Under the pieces are notes generated by a model. The model was given only the letters and a program-made list of their open reading frames with translations. It was not told the DNA's origin and searched no databases. Both the position numbers and the translations under genes were made by a program. This document shows, piece by piece, positions 8,033-16,481 of a stretch of 20,327 bases of DNA (the first letter of the stretch is position 1; every line of letters begins with the position of its first letter). Source of the DNA: Gemmataceae bacterium (GTDB lineage Bacteria > Planctomycetota > Planctomycetia > Gemmatales > Gemmataceae); the NCBI GenBank assembly GCA_020847555.1, contig JADLBT010000143.1:1-20327 (forward strand), given 5' to 3'.

Positions 8033-10000
8033 ATGCGCGTCAGCGTCGTCATCAACACATACAACCGCGGCCCCAGCCTGCGGCAGACGCTCCGCTCCCT
8101 GCGCCACCAGAGCTGTGCCGGGTTTGAGGTCGTCGTCGTGAACGGTCCCTCGACCGATGACACCGACGCCGTGCTGCGCGAGTTCGCCGGCGCCGTTCGC
8201 GTCGTCCGCTGCCCCGAGGTACACCTCTCGAAGTCGCGGAACCTCGGCATCGCCCACGCCGCCGGTGAGGTGGTCGCGTTCCTCGACGACGACGCCATTC
8301 CCGAACCGGACTGGCTCGACGGCCTGCTCGGCGCTTACGACGCCCCGGCCGTCGGCGCCGCCGGCGGGGTCGTCTACGACCACACCGGGCTGCGCCTGCA
8401 GTACCGCTACGCCGTCTGCGACCGCACCGGCGCGCCGTGCTTCGACGTGGGACCGCCGTTCGACACCTTCACCGTCCCCGGCGCCGACCCGTTCGTCTAC
8501 CTCCAGGGCACCAACTGCAGCTTCCGCCGGCAGTGCCTGGAGGCGGTCGGCGGGTTCGACGAGGAGATCGAGTATTACCTCGACGAGGTCGAGGTTTGCA
8601 TGCGCGTCCTCGACCGCGGGTATCAGGTGCGCCCGCTGCCGGGCGCCGCAGTCCACCACAAGTATCTGCCGAGCCACCTGCGCAGCGGCGCTCGGGTCGT
8701 CCTCAACCCGTACCCGCTGGTCAAGAACCGCTGCTACTTCGCCCTGCAGAGCGGCCTGCGCACCCGCCCGCTGCGCCAGATTCAGAAGGTGCTGGCGGGT
8801 TACGCGAACGCCCTGCGGGGCGAATGCGGCCAGCACTTCGCGGCCGGGCGGATCGACGCCGGCCAACGGGATTACTTCCTGGCGCAGGTCGAAAGGGGAC
8901 TGCGCGACGGCACCGAGCGCGGCCTGGGCAGGCCGCGGACTCGGTGCGCCCTGCCGCCGCCCGATCCGGCGCAGTTCCTGCCGTATCCGGCGGTCGGCTG
9001 CGAAGGGCGCCAGCTGACGCTGTGCTTTCTTGCCCCGGGCGCCTACCCCGGGACGGACCGGGTTCCCACGGAGCTGGCGGCGCGTGGGCACGAGATTCAT
9101 GTCATCGCGCCGTCGCCCGACACCAGCCGGGTCGATTTCGAGGACGGCGTCTGGGTCCACCGTCTGGCCCGTCCGGTGCGCCATGTGCCTGCCCTGGCGG
9201 GGCTCACCTGGCGCGCCGAGCTGTTCGAGGCCGCGGCCATTTATCGTGAGGTGGATCGACTCCACGCCCTCCGCCCGCTCCACGCGGTCGTGGCTCCCCC
9301 CGCGTCGCGGCTGGCTCTGCTGTGCGCACTCGATCCGCGGTTCGCCACCGTCCTCGCAGGGGACGCTTCCGCCTCTGCCGTGCCGATCCTCGACGACACG
9401 CTCGCCCGCACCGCTGCCGCGAGCGCAGGGACCGAACTCGACCGGCTCGCGGTACTCTGCGTGGGGCAGCGTTCCCGTCACCTTCGACCAACCGCGGACG
9501 CAACGCGGGTCGGACCAGAAGAGGTGAGCGTCGGCCTTGCGGCGGTCCTTGCCGGAGCCACCGCGACCTCGCCAGACGAGGCGCGCCGTGCGGCGGTGGC
9601 ACTGCTCGATCCGACCTGCTTTCCGGTGGATCGCGCGGGCGCCGTTCTCGCCCTCTGGCCGGAGAATGACGAGGCGTTCGTGCGTGGGCTGTTCGTCGCC
9701 CTGCTCGGGCGTGAGGTCGATCCGCCAAGCCTTGGGGCATACCTGTCCCACCTCCGACGCGGCATGCCGCGGTTTGAAGTCGTTCGGCACCTGGCCCATT
9801 CGCCCGAGGCCGCTGCCGCGGGCGTGCCTGTCGGCTGGCTGGACGCCGTCAAACTTGCCACGCGGCGCGCGCAGCCGGGGACGCGCGGGGTAACCGCGAT
9901 CGACCGTATGCGCGTCCGGCTGACCCGTCTCGCCTGGTCGTTCAAGCGTTGCCTTCGGTCCGGTGGTTCCGCGCGACCTTCTTTCCGCCGCGCCGGCTAA
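8033..10000 (+). CDS. Multidomain glycosyltransferase: GT2 + partial GT4-like + DUF4214-like
   Basis: The 655-residue product opens with a GT2 domain, which moves sugar from a nucleotide-sugar to an acceptor. Seen are VSVVINTYNRG (3-13), the acidic AFLDDDAIPEPDW segment (D85-D87, metal/nucleotide binding) and GGFDEEIEYYLDEVEVCMRVLDRGY, the usual acceptor-side segment. From about 327 a GT4-type N-terminal half begins (LTLCFLAPGAYPG, AARGHEIHVIAPSPD, VDFEDGVWVHRL), but no complete C-terminal donor-binding half is visible. Around 545-600, FVRGLFVALLGREVDPPSLGAYLSHLRRG resembles DUF4214. The C-terminus is basic. Likely cytoplasmic, in polysaccharide or glycoprotein synthesis. I chose the ATG at 8033 because the fold starts there and a promoter lies just upstream; a start at 7769 would overlap the divergent gene. 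The ribosome binding site is weak. Confidence 0.9.
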   Translation: MRVSVVINTYNRGPSLRQTLRSLRHQSCAGFEVVVVNGPSTDDTDAVLREFAGAVRVVRCPEVHLSKSRNLGIAHAAGEVVAFLDDDAIPEPDWLDGLLGAYDAPAVGAAGGVVYDHTGLRLQYRYAVCDRTGAPCFDVGPPFDTFTVPGADPFVYLQGTNCSFRRQCLEAVGGFDEEIEYYLDEVEVCMRVLDRGYQVRPLPGAAVHHKYLPSHLRSGARVVLNPYPLVKNRCYFALQSGLRTRPLRQIQKVLAGYANALRGECGQHFAAGRIDAGQRDYFLAQVERGLRDGTERGLGRPRTRCALPPPDPAQFLPYPAVGCEGRQLTLCFLAPGAYPGTDRVPTELAARGHEIHVIAPSPDTSRVDFEDGVWVHRLARPVRHVPALAGLTWRAELFEAAAIYREVDRLHALRPLHAVVAPPASRLALLCALDPRFATVLAGDASASAVPILDDTLARTAAASAGTELDRLAVLCVGQRSRHLRPTADATRVGPEEVSVGLAAVLAGATATSPDEARRAAVALLDPTCFPVDRAGAVLALWPENDEAFVRGLFVALLGREVDPPSLGAYLSHLRRGMPRFEVVRHLAHSPEAAAAGVPVGWLDAVKLATRRAQPGTRGVTAIDRMRVRLTRLAWSFKRCLRSGGSARPSFRRAG

Positions 10001-10463
10001 CCTCGCTGCGGTCTTGCCGGTCCAGGAGCAGGAGAGGTGCCGCGCCCTTGCCCCTGGACCGTGCTGATAAAGCCCACGGATTGCGGCCCGTGGGCTTTGG
10101 CCGCGCTTTCACCATCTCCTCCTGAATACTGGCTGCCGGGTCGCCCCGCCTGTCCACTTTCTCCGAATGTAGCGGTTAGACGCACGTCCTGGGCGAATAG
10201 GCAAGCTCGGCGCTTTTTTCGGATCTGGCAGGAGTTTCTGATAGACATTACTGTGTTCGTATGTCAGTCTGTGCGGATTGCGTCGTCCCTCTCACCCTCC
10301 CTGACAAGCAGACCTCCTCTCCCAGGCAGCGGGGCCAGGGGGAGTCCGGTGGTGAAACCGACATCGGCCGGGGCCATCTCCGATCGGGGTGCGGGCGGGG
10401 CCGAGGTAGGCGTTGCATTCCCAACTCGTGAGTTCGGCACCCTTTGTTCAAGGAGAGCGTCAC
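10001..10463. other. Intergenic region between glycosyltransferase and first LEDR-motif gene
   Basis: These 463 bases show no convincing gene. They hold an 8-base inverted repeat GGTCCAGG...CCTGGACC just after the glycosyltransferase stop (about 10018-10060), palindromic element B copy 2 (10068-10098) and a local T-run around 10214-10219. The long leader runs into a good ribosome binding site, AAGGAGA, 8 bases before the ATG at 10464. I found no promoter that I would defend. Confidence 0.5.
10068..10098. repeat. Palindromic element B, copy 2
   Basis: AAAGCCCACGG (10069-10079) pairs perfectly with CCGTGGGCTTT (10088-10098), 11 bases around an 8-base loop. It shares TAAAGCCCACGG-N7-CCCGTGGGC with 4847-4874. 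It lies 68 bases after the glycosyltransferase stop and could also act as a terminator, although only TTT follows the stem. Confidence 0.7.
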
Positions 10464-13190
10464 ATGGTGTTGCAGCGAGTGTGGCGGAGTCTGTTCGGCA
10501 AGCCGAGGCAGCGTGGGCAGAAAGCCGGGCAGCAGCCGAGGCGAGCACGGCTGCTCCTCGAAACGCTTGAGGATCGGTGCGTGCCGGCCAACCTGTTCGT
10601 CTCCTCCCGGTTCGGGGCGGACCTGGTTGGCGACGTCGCCGGGCGCGGCGGGCCGACGGCCCCGTTCGCGAGCATCCAGTTCGCGGTCAACCAGGCGGCC
10701 AGCGGCGACCGCATTCACGTCGCCCAGGGCACCTACGGCTACAACCCGGCCGTGGATCAGCTCTCCGGCTTCCTGCGGATCAACCCGGCGGCGGTGATGG
10801 TGTTCGACAAGTCGCTGGAGATCTTCGGCGGGTTCAACGACAACTACTCCATCCTGGATCCGGGCCGTTTCCGCACGACCATCGACGGCGGCGGCGCCGT
10901 CCGCGGCGTGTACGTGCTGGCGGCCAACCTGGATATCAACTTCAGCATGTCGGGGTTCACCATCCAGGCAGCCCTGGCTCAGGCGGAGCGCAACCTGCCG
11001 GTCGGTAGCGGCAACGACCGCATCTTCGGGTTCGGCGGCGGCATGTGGATCAACAACGCCGGCCGCGCCAACACCGGCACCCCCGGCACGTTCGCCCTGC
11101 GTGACATGATCTTCTTCCGCAATCGGGCGGTCGGGCTTGATACCAGCAGCCTCGGAGCCGAGCCCGGGCAGACGGCCGGGGCCGGCGGGGCCGCGGCCGG
11201 CGCCGGGCTGGACCTGCGCTTCGTCCGCAACATGGTCATGGAGCGCGTCAACTTCACCGAGAACCTCTCGCAGGGCGGCAATGGCTCGGGCAAGGGCGGC
11301 GACGGCCTGGGCGGCGGGTTCCACACCGACAATTCCAACGTCACCGGGAACAACCTCACGTTCGTCGGTAACCGCGCCGTCGCCGGCAACGGCGGCAGCG
11401 GCCGCGACGCTGCGAACACCACCGGCGACGGCCTGGGCGGGGCCGCCGCGATCCAGATCAACAGCAGCACCACGCTGGAGAATGTGGTCGCGTTCAACAA
11501 CAGCGTCCGCGGCGGCAACGCCAACGGTGAGGCTGGCAGCGGGTTCGGCGGCGCCTTCTTCGCCGAGGTCGCCACCCTGAACCTGACCAACGCCAACCTT
11601 CGCGCCAACACTGCTCTGGGCGGCGACGGCGGGTCCGGCGGGCTGGCTGGCGGCGGCGGTATCGAGACGCTCAACTCGAACCTGAGCCTGGACCGCGTCC
11701 AGGTCATCGCCAACACCGCGCAGGGCGGCAACGGCACCGGCGCCGCCGGCTCGCCCGGCGGCGGCGGCCTGTATCTGACCCGCCTGAACAGCAACGCCCC
11801 GACGACCGTCAACATCGTCAACACCGTCGTGGCCGAGAATACCGTCCGGTTCGGTAACTCGGGCGACACGGTCGTGGGCGGCGGCGGCGGCGGCCTGTGG
11901 CTGCAGGGGGTGGACGCGACCATCACTCAATCGACCATCGCCGGCAACTCCTTCGGTCCGAATCTCTTCTACGGCCAGGCCATGCTGTTGCTGAACGACG
12001 GCGCGCTCACGCCGACCAACGTCAACCTGAACTTCTCCATCGTCGCCAACCACACCAACAACGCCAACCCGCCGGCCGCGGCCGTCCACGTCCGTGGCCA
12101 GAACGGCCGCAACACGCTCACCTACAACCGCGTCCTGTTTGCCAACAACACCCAGGACGACAACAGCAACGGCCAGCCGGCGGACGCGACCGGGGTGGGG
12201 AACATCAACGGCCGCAACACCCTGCTGCGGGCCGCCAACGCCGGGTTCGTCTCGACCGGCGCGCCGCGCTTCGACTACGACCTGCAGTCGAACTCGCCGG
12301 CGGTCGGAGCCGCCGCCGGGAGTCAGGTCACGACCGACATCGACGGCAACCCCCGCACCGGCACTCCGGACCTCGGCGCCTACGAGGCCGGCCCGGCGCC
12401 CACGGCGCGCGACACCGTCGCCACCTACGACCCCGGGTCGGGCCTGTGGCAGTTCCGCAACAGCAACAGCAGCGGCTTCCCGAACCTGGCGATGTTCGCC
12501 TTCGGCCTGGGAGCGAGCCGATCGATTCCGGTGGTCGGCGACTGGGACGGGGACGGCGCGGCCGGGATCGGCGTGGTCGAGATCATTCCGAGCACTACCC
12601 TGCCGGGCAACCCACTGGTGCTGACCTGGAAACTGCGCAACAGCCTCACGCCGGGCGCCCCCGACGTCGGTCAGTTCGAGTACGGCCGGTCGATCGACAT
12701 CCCGGTGGTCGGCGACTGGGACGGCAACGGCAGCTTCACCGTCGGCATCTACGAGCCGGACACCGGCCGGTGGAAGCTGCGCAACACGAACAACCCGGGC
12801 GCCCCGGACTTCAACACCCCGGGCGAGAGCGGCTTCGCGTTCGGCGGGCTCGCGGGCACCATCCCGGTGGTCGGCGACTGGGACGGCAACGGTTCCACCA
12901 CGGTTGGAGTGGCCGAGCGGTTCAACAGCGGCGTGCTGACCTGGAAACTCCGCAACAGCAACAGCGCGGGGGGCGCCGACGCCGGAAACTTCGCCTACGG
13001 CGGCGCCAACTTCGAGCCGGTCACCGGCGACTGGGACGACAATCGGCAGGACAGCCCGGGCGTGTTCGACCCAACTGGCCGGTGGCTGCTCCGCAACTCC
13101 AACACCCCGGGCGGCCCGGACGCCGGTAACTTCATCTTCGGCCAGGGGCTCGAAATCCCGCTGACGGGCGACTTCGATCGCCTGCCCTGA
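10464..13190 (+). CDS. Exported beta-helix protein with LEDR motif and FG-GAP-like repeats (paralogue 1)
   Basis: The 908-residue product carries a basic N-terminus and the motif LETLEDRCVPA (about 32-42), common at the start of large exported planctomycete proteins; no ordinary hydrophobic signal peptide is visible. Residues about 45-600 form a parallel beta-helix-like region: FASIQFAVNQAASGDRIHVAQGTY, then Gly/Asn-rich repeats such as GGGMWINN and GNGSGKGGDGLGGGF. At about 602-640, NSPAVGAAAG...DIDGNPRTGTPDLGAYE matches choice-of-anchor-Q-type domains. About five FG-GAP/VCBS-like repeats follow (GDWDGNG..TVG...TWKLRNSN...FAYG). It is probably an adhesive or structural surface protein; no catalytic triad seen. 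The ATG at 10464 has AAGGAGA 8 bases upstream; an in-frame start at 10413 lacks one. Its neighbour at 13363 is a close paralogue. Confidence 0.9.
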   Translation: MVLQRVWRSLFGKPRQRGQKAGQQPRRARLLLETLEDRCVPANLFVSSRFGADLVGDVAGRGGPTAPFASIQFAVNQAASGDRIHVAQGTYGYNPAVDQLSGFLRINPAAVMVFDKSLEIFGGFNDNYSILDPGRFRTTIDGGGAVRGVYVLAANLDINFSMSGFTIQAALAQAERNLPVGSGNDRIFGFGGGMWINNAGRANTGTPGTFALRDMIFFRNRAVGLDTSSLGAEPGQTAGAGGAAAGAGLDLRFVRNMVMERVNFTENLSQGGNGSGKGGDGLGGGFHTDNSNVTGNNLTFVGNRAVAGNGGSGRDAANTTGDGLGGAAAIQINSSTTLENVVAFNNSVRGGNANGEAGSGFGGAFFAEVATLNLTNANLRANTALGGDGGSGGLAGGGGIETLNSNLSLDRVQVIANTAQGGNGTGAAGSPGGGGLYLTRLNSNAPTTVNIVNTVVAENTVRFGNSGDTVVGGGGGGLWLQGVDATITQSTIAGNSFGPNLFYGQAMLLLNDGALTPTNVNLNFSIVANHTNNANPPAAAVHVRGQNGRNTLTYNRVLFANNTQDDNSNGQPADATGVGNINGRNTLLRAANAGFVSTGAPRFDYDLQSNSPAVGAAAGSQVTTDIDGNPRTGTPDLGAYEAGPAPTARDTVATYDPGSGLWQFRNSNSSGFPNLAMFAFGLGASRSIPVVGDWDGDGAAGIGVVEIIPSTTLPGNPLVLTWKLRNSLTPGAPDVGQFEYGRSIDIPVVGDWDGNGSFTVGIYEPDTGRWKLRNTNNPGAPDFNTPGESGFAFGGLAGTIPVVGDWDGNGSTTVGVAERFNSGVLTWKLRNSNSAGGADAGNFAYGGANFEPVTGDWDDNRQDSPGVFDPTGRWLLRNSNTPGGPDAGNFIFGQGLEIPLTGDFDRLP

Positions 13191-13205
13191 CGTGACCGAA
13201 CCTGA

Positions 13206-13309
13206 TGGTTCGTTGCGGCTGAATCGTCAACCGGCCGCGAGCGCCAGCGAGCGGTTCTCCCCGCTTGCTCGCACTCGCGGCTGGTTGACGATTCAGCCGC
13301 AACGAACCA
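13206..13309. repeat. 104-nt near-perfect hairpin between the two paralogues (element C, long copy)
   Basis: Outer arms 13206-13232 and 13283-13309 are perfectly complementary over 27 bases. Inner arms 13233-13254 and 13261-13282 pair at 18 of 22 positions, leaving a 6-base loop. In total 45 of 49 positions pair. It begins 16 bases after the stop of the first paralogue and ends 53 bases before the ATG of the second. No T-run follows, so a standard intrinsic terminator is unlikely. Part of it (13274-13285) matches element C at 5995-6006. Confidence 0.9.
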
Positions 13310-13362
13310 CAAACTCCATCCTGCATTCGGCGCGGCACCCTGTCAAAACGGAAGGGGAAGTC

Positions 13363-16300
13363 ATGATTCAACAGCCAGGGCAGCGTGGCCTCGGTTTCCG
13401 GAAGAAGCGGAACGAACGACGGGCGTGCCTCCAGCTGGAGGCGCTGGAAGACCGGCTCGTGCCGGCCGATCTGTTCGTCTCCACCCTCGGCGCCGACCTC
13501 GTCGATCCGGCGGCCGGCCGCGGGTCGCGCGCGCTGCCGTTCCGGAGCATCCAGTTTGCGGTCAACCAGGCGGCCAGCGGTGACCAGATCCACGTCGCCC
13601 AGGGCACCTACGGCTACAACCCGGCGGCGAACCAGCTGTCGCCCGTCCTGAACATCAACCCCGCCGTCGTCATGCTCTACGACAAGTCGCTGACCCTCCT
13701 CGGCGGGTTCGACAACACCTTCAGCGCGCTCGATCCGGCCCGGTTCAAAACGGTGCTCGACGGCGGCAGCGTCTACCGCGGCGTCTACGTCCTGGCGAAC
13801 CAGGTCGATGTGAGTTTCAGCATGTCGGGGTTCACCATCCAGGCGGGCCTCGGCCAGGCGGAGCGCAACCTCGCGGTCGGCGCCGGGGATGACCGCATCT
13901 TCGGGTTCGGCGGCGGCATGTGGATCAACGCCGCCGCGCGCCGGACCAGCGGCGCCCCCGGGTCGTACACCCTCCGCGACATGGTCTTCAACGGCAACCG
14001 GGCGCTCGGCCTGGACACGACTACCCTGGCGCCCGAGCCCGGCCAGACGCCCGGCGTCGGCGGGGCCGGGGCCGGCGGGGCGCTGGCCCTGCGCTTCGTC
14101 CCGAACGTCACCCTCGACCGGGTGACGTTCGCCAACAACGAGGCCCGCGGCGGCGCCGGGGCGGTCCGTGGCGGCGACGCAGTCGGCGGCGCCATGCACA
14201 CCGACCACGCCGCCATGAACGGCACCAACCTTGTCTTCGTGAACAACCGCAGCCTCGCCGGGAACTCGACCGGCGCCGGCACGACCACCGAGGCGGCCGG
14301 CCGGCGCACCGCCGACGGCCTCGCCGGGGCGGCCGCCATCCAGGAGTCGAGCGTCGCGAACTGGCGGTTCGTGACAGCGTTCGGCAACTTCGCGTTCGGC
14401 GGCAACGCTGGCGGGTTCGGCGGCGGCGGCCAGGGTGGGGCGTTCATCGTCGAGGACTCGGACGTCGCGCTCACCGACGCGACCCTGCGCAACAACACGG
14501 CCCGGGGCGGCGCGGGGCAGAACGGCGGTGTCGCCACCGGCGGCGCCCTCGCGATGGACAGCGGCAACATCACCTTCGACCGCGTGCAGGTTCTCAACAA
14601 CCTCGCCGAGGGCGGGAACGGGTCGGTGCTGGCCGGTCCGCCCGGCGGCGGCGGCCTGTACCTGCCGACGCCGGACGCCCGCAGCGTGAAACACCGCATC
14701 GTCATCAACAACAGCCTCATCGCCGACAACGAGGTGCGCTTCGGCAGCAACGGCGACACGTCGGCTGGCGGCGGCGGCGGCGGGCTGTGGTTCCAGGGCG
14801 TGGACGCGACCATCACGAACACCACCATCGCGAACAACCGCATCGGCCCGAACCTGGTGTTCGGTCAGGCGATCATCCTGATCAACGATGGCCTGGTCAA
14901 CGGCCTCGCCCCATTCCCGACGACGGTGACGATCGTCAACTCGATCGTCGCCAACCACACCAACGGCAACAACCCGGTCGCCTCGGCGGTCCACGTCCGC
15001 CCGCAGAACGGCCGCAACCAGCTGACGTACAGCCGCGTCTTGATGGTGAACAACAGCAAGGAGGACAACAGCGACGGCCAGCCCGAACCGCCCGGGACGT
15101 TCAACGGTCGGGACACGATCCTGCGCGCCGCCGACGCCCGCTTCGTCTCGCCCGGCGGGCCGCGCTACGACTACGACCTGCTTCCCGACTCGCCGGCCGT
15201 CAATGCCTCGGTCGGCGGCGCGCAGGCCATCGATATCGAGCAACTGCCCCGCTCCGGTACGCCCGACCTCGGCGCCTACGAGGCGGCGACGGTCCCGCGC
15301 GCGCGCGACACGGTCGGCACGTTCGACCCGAACTCGGGCCTGTGGACGCTGCGCAACAGCAACTCGACCGGCTTCGCGAACGTGGCCATGTTCGCCTACG
15401 GCGCGGCGTCGTGGATCCCGCTCGCGGGCGACTGGAACGGCGACGGCACGACCACCATCGGCGTCTACGATCCGGCCACCGCGACCTTCTACCTGAAGAA
15501 CAGCAACGGCGCGGGTGCGCCGGACTTCACGCCGTTCGCGTTCGGCGCGCCCGGATGGCTGCCGGTGGTGGGCGACTGGGACGGCAATGGCACGTTCACG
15601 GTCGGTGTGTTCGACCCGGCGACGGCGATGTTCTACCTGCGCAACAGCAACAGCTCCGGCGGCGCCGACGCGGGCATCTTCGCCTACGGCTCGCCGGGCA
15701 GCCTGTCGCGGCCGGTGGCGGGCGACTGGAACGGCGACAGCATCACGACCATCGGCGTGATCGAGTTGCCCAACCCGGCCGACCCGAACGCTCCGCGCGT
15801 GCTGACCTGGAAACTCCGCAACAGCAACAGCGGAGGCGGGGCCGACGCCGGTGTCTTCGCGTTCGGCGCGGACTTGTTCCGGCCGGTGACGGGGGACTGG
15901 AACAGCGACCGGCAAACGACGATCGGCGCCCTCGACGTGACCGGCCGCTGGTATCTGCGGAATTCCACCACTCCGGGTGGGGCCGACGCCGGCAACTTCC
16001 TCTACGGGACGTGGGGCGCGATCCCGGTGGCGGGCAACTGGGACAACGTCGCGGCCCTGCGCGTGGCCGGCGGCGCGGCGGCCGGAGCGAACCTCTCGCC
16101 GCTGACCGACGCGGAACTGCAAGCGTTCGCGACGGCGGTGCTGGGCGACTCTCCCCGGGTGGCGGTGGCGGACCTCGCGGGCGATCTGCTCGCCCTCGCG
16201 AACCCGGCGGAGGGGCGCATCCTCCTCGACGCCGACGCGGCGGGACACGGCTGGTTCGTCGATCCGACGCCCGATGCGAGCGAGGAGTTCGACGCGGCGC

Positions 16301-16449
16301 TGCGGGCGCTGGCGGGCGGACCGGCGGTCGGCCGCATCGACCTGCGCACAGTCCTGCGCCATGAGGCCGGGCACCTGCTCGGCCAACCGGACGCGGACGG
16401 GGGCGATACGCTCATGACCGCCACGCTGCCCCCCGGCACGCGACGCTGA
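13363..16449 (+). CDS. Exported beta-helix protein with LEDR motif, FG-GAP-like repeats and metallopeptidase-like tail (paralogue 2)
   Basis: The 1028-residue product is a close paralogue of the upstream gene, with the same order of parts: basic N-terminus, LEALEDRLVPA (25-35), a beta-helix region to about 595, a choice-of-anchor-Q-like segment (DSPAVNAS...DIEQLPRSGTPDLGAYE) and about five FG-GAP-like repeats. It then adds roughly 130 residues. These include ILLDADAAGHGWFVDPTPD and a zinc-protease-like motif HEAGHLLGQPD (1000-1010: H1000, E1001, H1004, D1010), followed by DTLMTATL (Met at 1018), a possible Met-turn. Similar tails with HELGH occur on other large planctomycete proteins. The tail may be an active protease or a processing/anchoring domain. 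The ATG at 13363 has GGAAGGGG 5-8 bases upstream; a start at 13192 would translate the hairpin. Confidence 0.9.
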   Translation: MIQQPGQRGLGFRKKRNERRACLQLEALEDRLVPADLFVSTLGADLVDPAAGRGSRALPFRSIQFAVNQAASGDQIHVAQGTYGYNPAANQLSPVLNINPAVVMLYDKSLTLLGGFDNTFSALDPARFKTVLDGGSVYRGVYVLANQVDVSFSMSGFTIQAGLGQAERNLAVGAGDDRIFGFGGGMWINAAARRTSGAPGSYTLRDMVFNGNRALGLDTTTLAPEPGQTPGVGGAGAGGALALRFVPNVTLDRVTFANNEARGGAGAVRGGDAVGGAMHTDHAAMNGTNLVFVNNRSLAGNSTGAGTTTEAAGRRTADGLAGAAAIQESSVANWRFVTAFGNFAFGGNAGGFGGGGQGGAFIVEDSDVALTDATLRNNTARGGAGQNGGVATGGALAMDSGNITFDRVQVLNNLAEGGNGSVLAGPPGGGGLYLPTPDARSVKHRIVINNSLIADNEVRFGSNGDTSAGGGGGGLWFQGVDATITNTTIANNRIGPNLVFGQAIILINDGLVNGLAPFPTTVTIVNSIVANHTNGNNPVASAVHVRPQNGRNQLTYSRVLMVNNSKEDNSDGQPEPPGTFNGRDTILRAADARFVSPGGPRYDYDLLPDSPAVNASVGGAQAIDIEQLPRSGTPDLGAYEAATVPRARDTVGTFDPNSGLWTLRNSNSTGFANVAMFAYGAASWIPLAGDWNGDGTTTIGVYDPATATFYLKNSNGAGAPDFTPFAFGAPGWLPVVGDWDGNGTFTVGVFDPATAMFYLRNSNSSGGADAGIFAYGSPGSLSRPVAGDWNGDSITTIGVIELPNPADPNAPRVLTWKLRNSNSGGGADAGVFAFGADLFRPVTGDWNSDRQTTIGALDVTGRWYLRNSTTPGGADAGNFLYGTWGAIPVAGNWDNVAALRVAGGAAAGANLSPLTDAELQAFATAVLGDSPRVAVADLAGDLLALANPAEGRILLDADAAGHGWFVDPTPDASEEFDAALRALAGGPAVGRIDLRTVLRHEAGHLLGQPDADGGDTLMTATLPPGTRR

Positions 16450-16481
16450 AACGTCAATGTCAAGGCGCCGTGAAAGGCGGC

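Noticed and set aside
7991..9799. A 602-residue minus-strand frame opposite the glycosyltransferase
   Set aside because: It is a GC-driven shadow with no domain signature; the plus strand has clear GT2 motifs and a promoter.
10248..12089. A 613-residue minus-strand frame opposite the first beta-helix gene
   Set aside because: It has the same shadow composition, no ribosome binding site and no domain.
13192..13362. Upstream start for the second beta-helix gene at 13192
   Set aside because: The added 57 residues would be translated from the 104-nt hairpin, and the ribosome binding site is directly before 13363.
10464..16449. Gly/Asn-rich repeats considered as a CRISPR or DNA tandem array
   Set aside because: The periodicity is at the protein level (beta-helix and FG-GAP-like units) with variable DNA spacing; no regular repeat-spacer structure is present.
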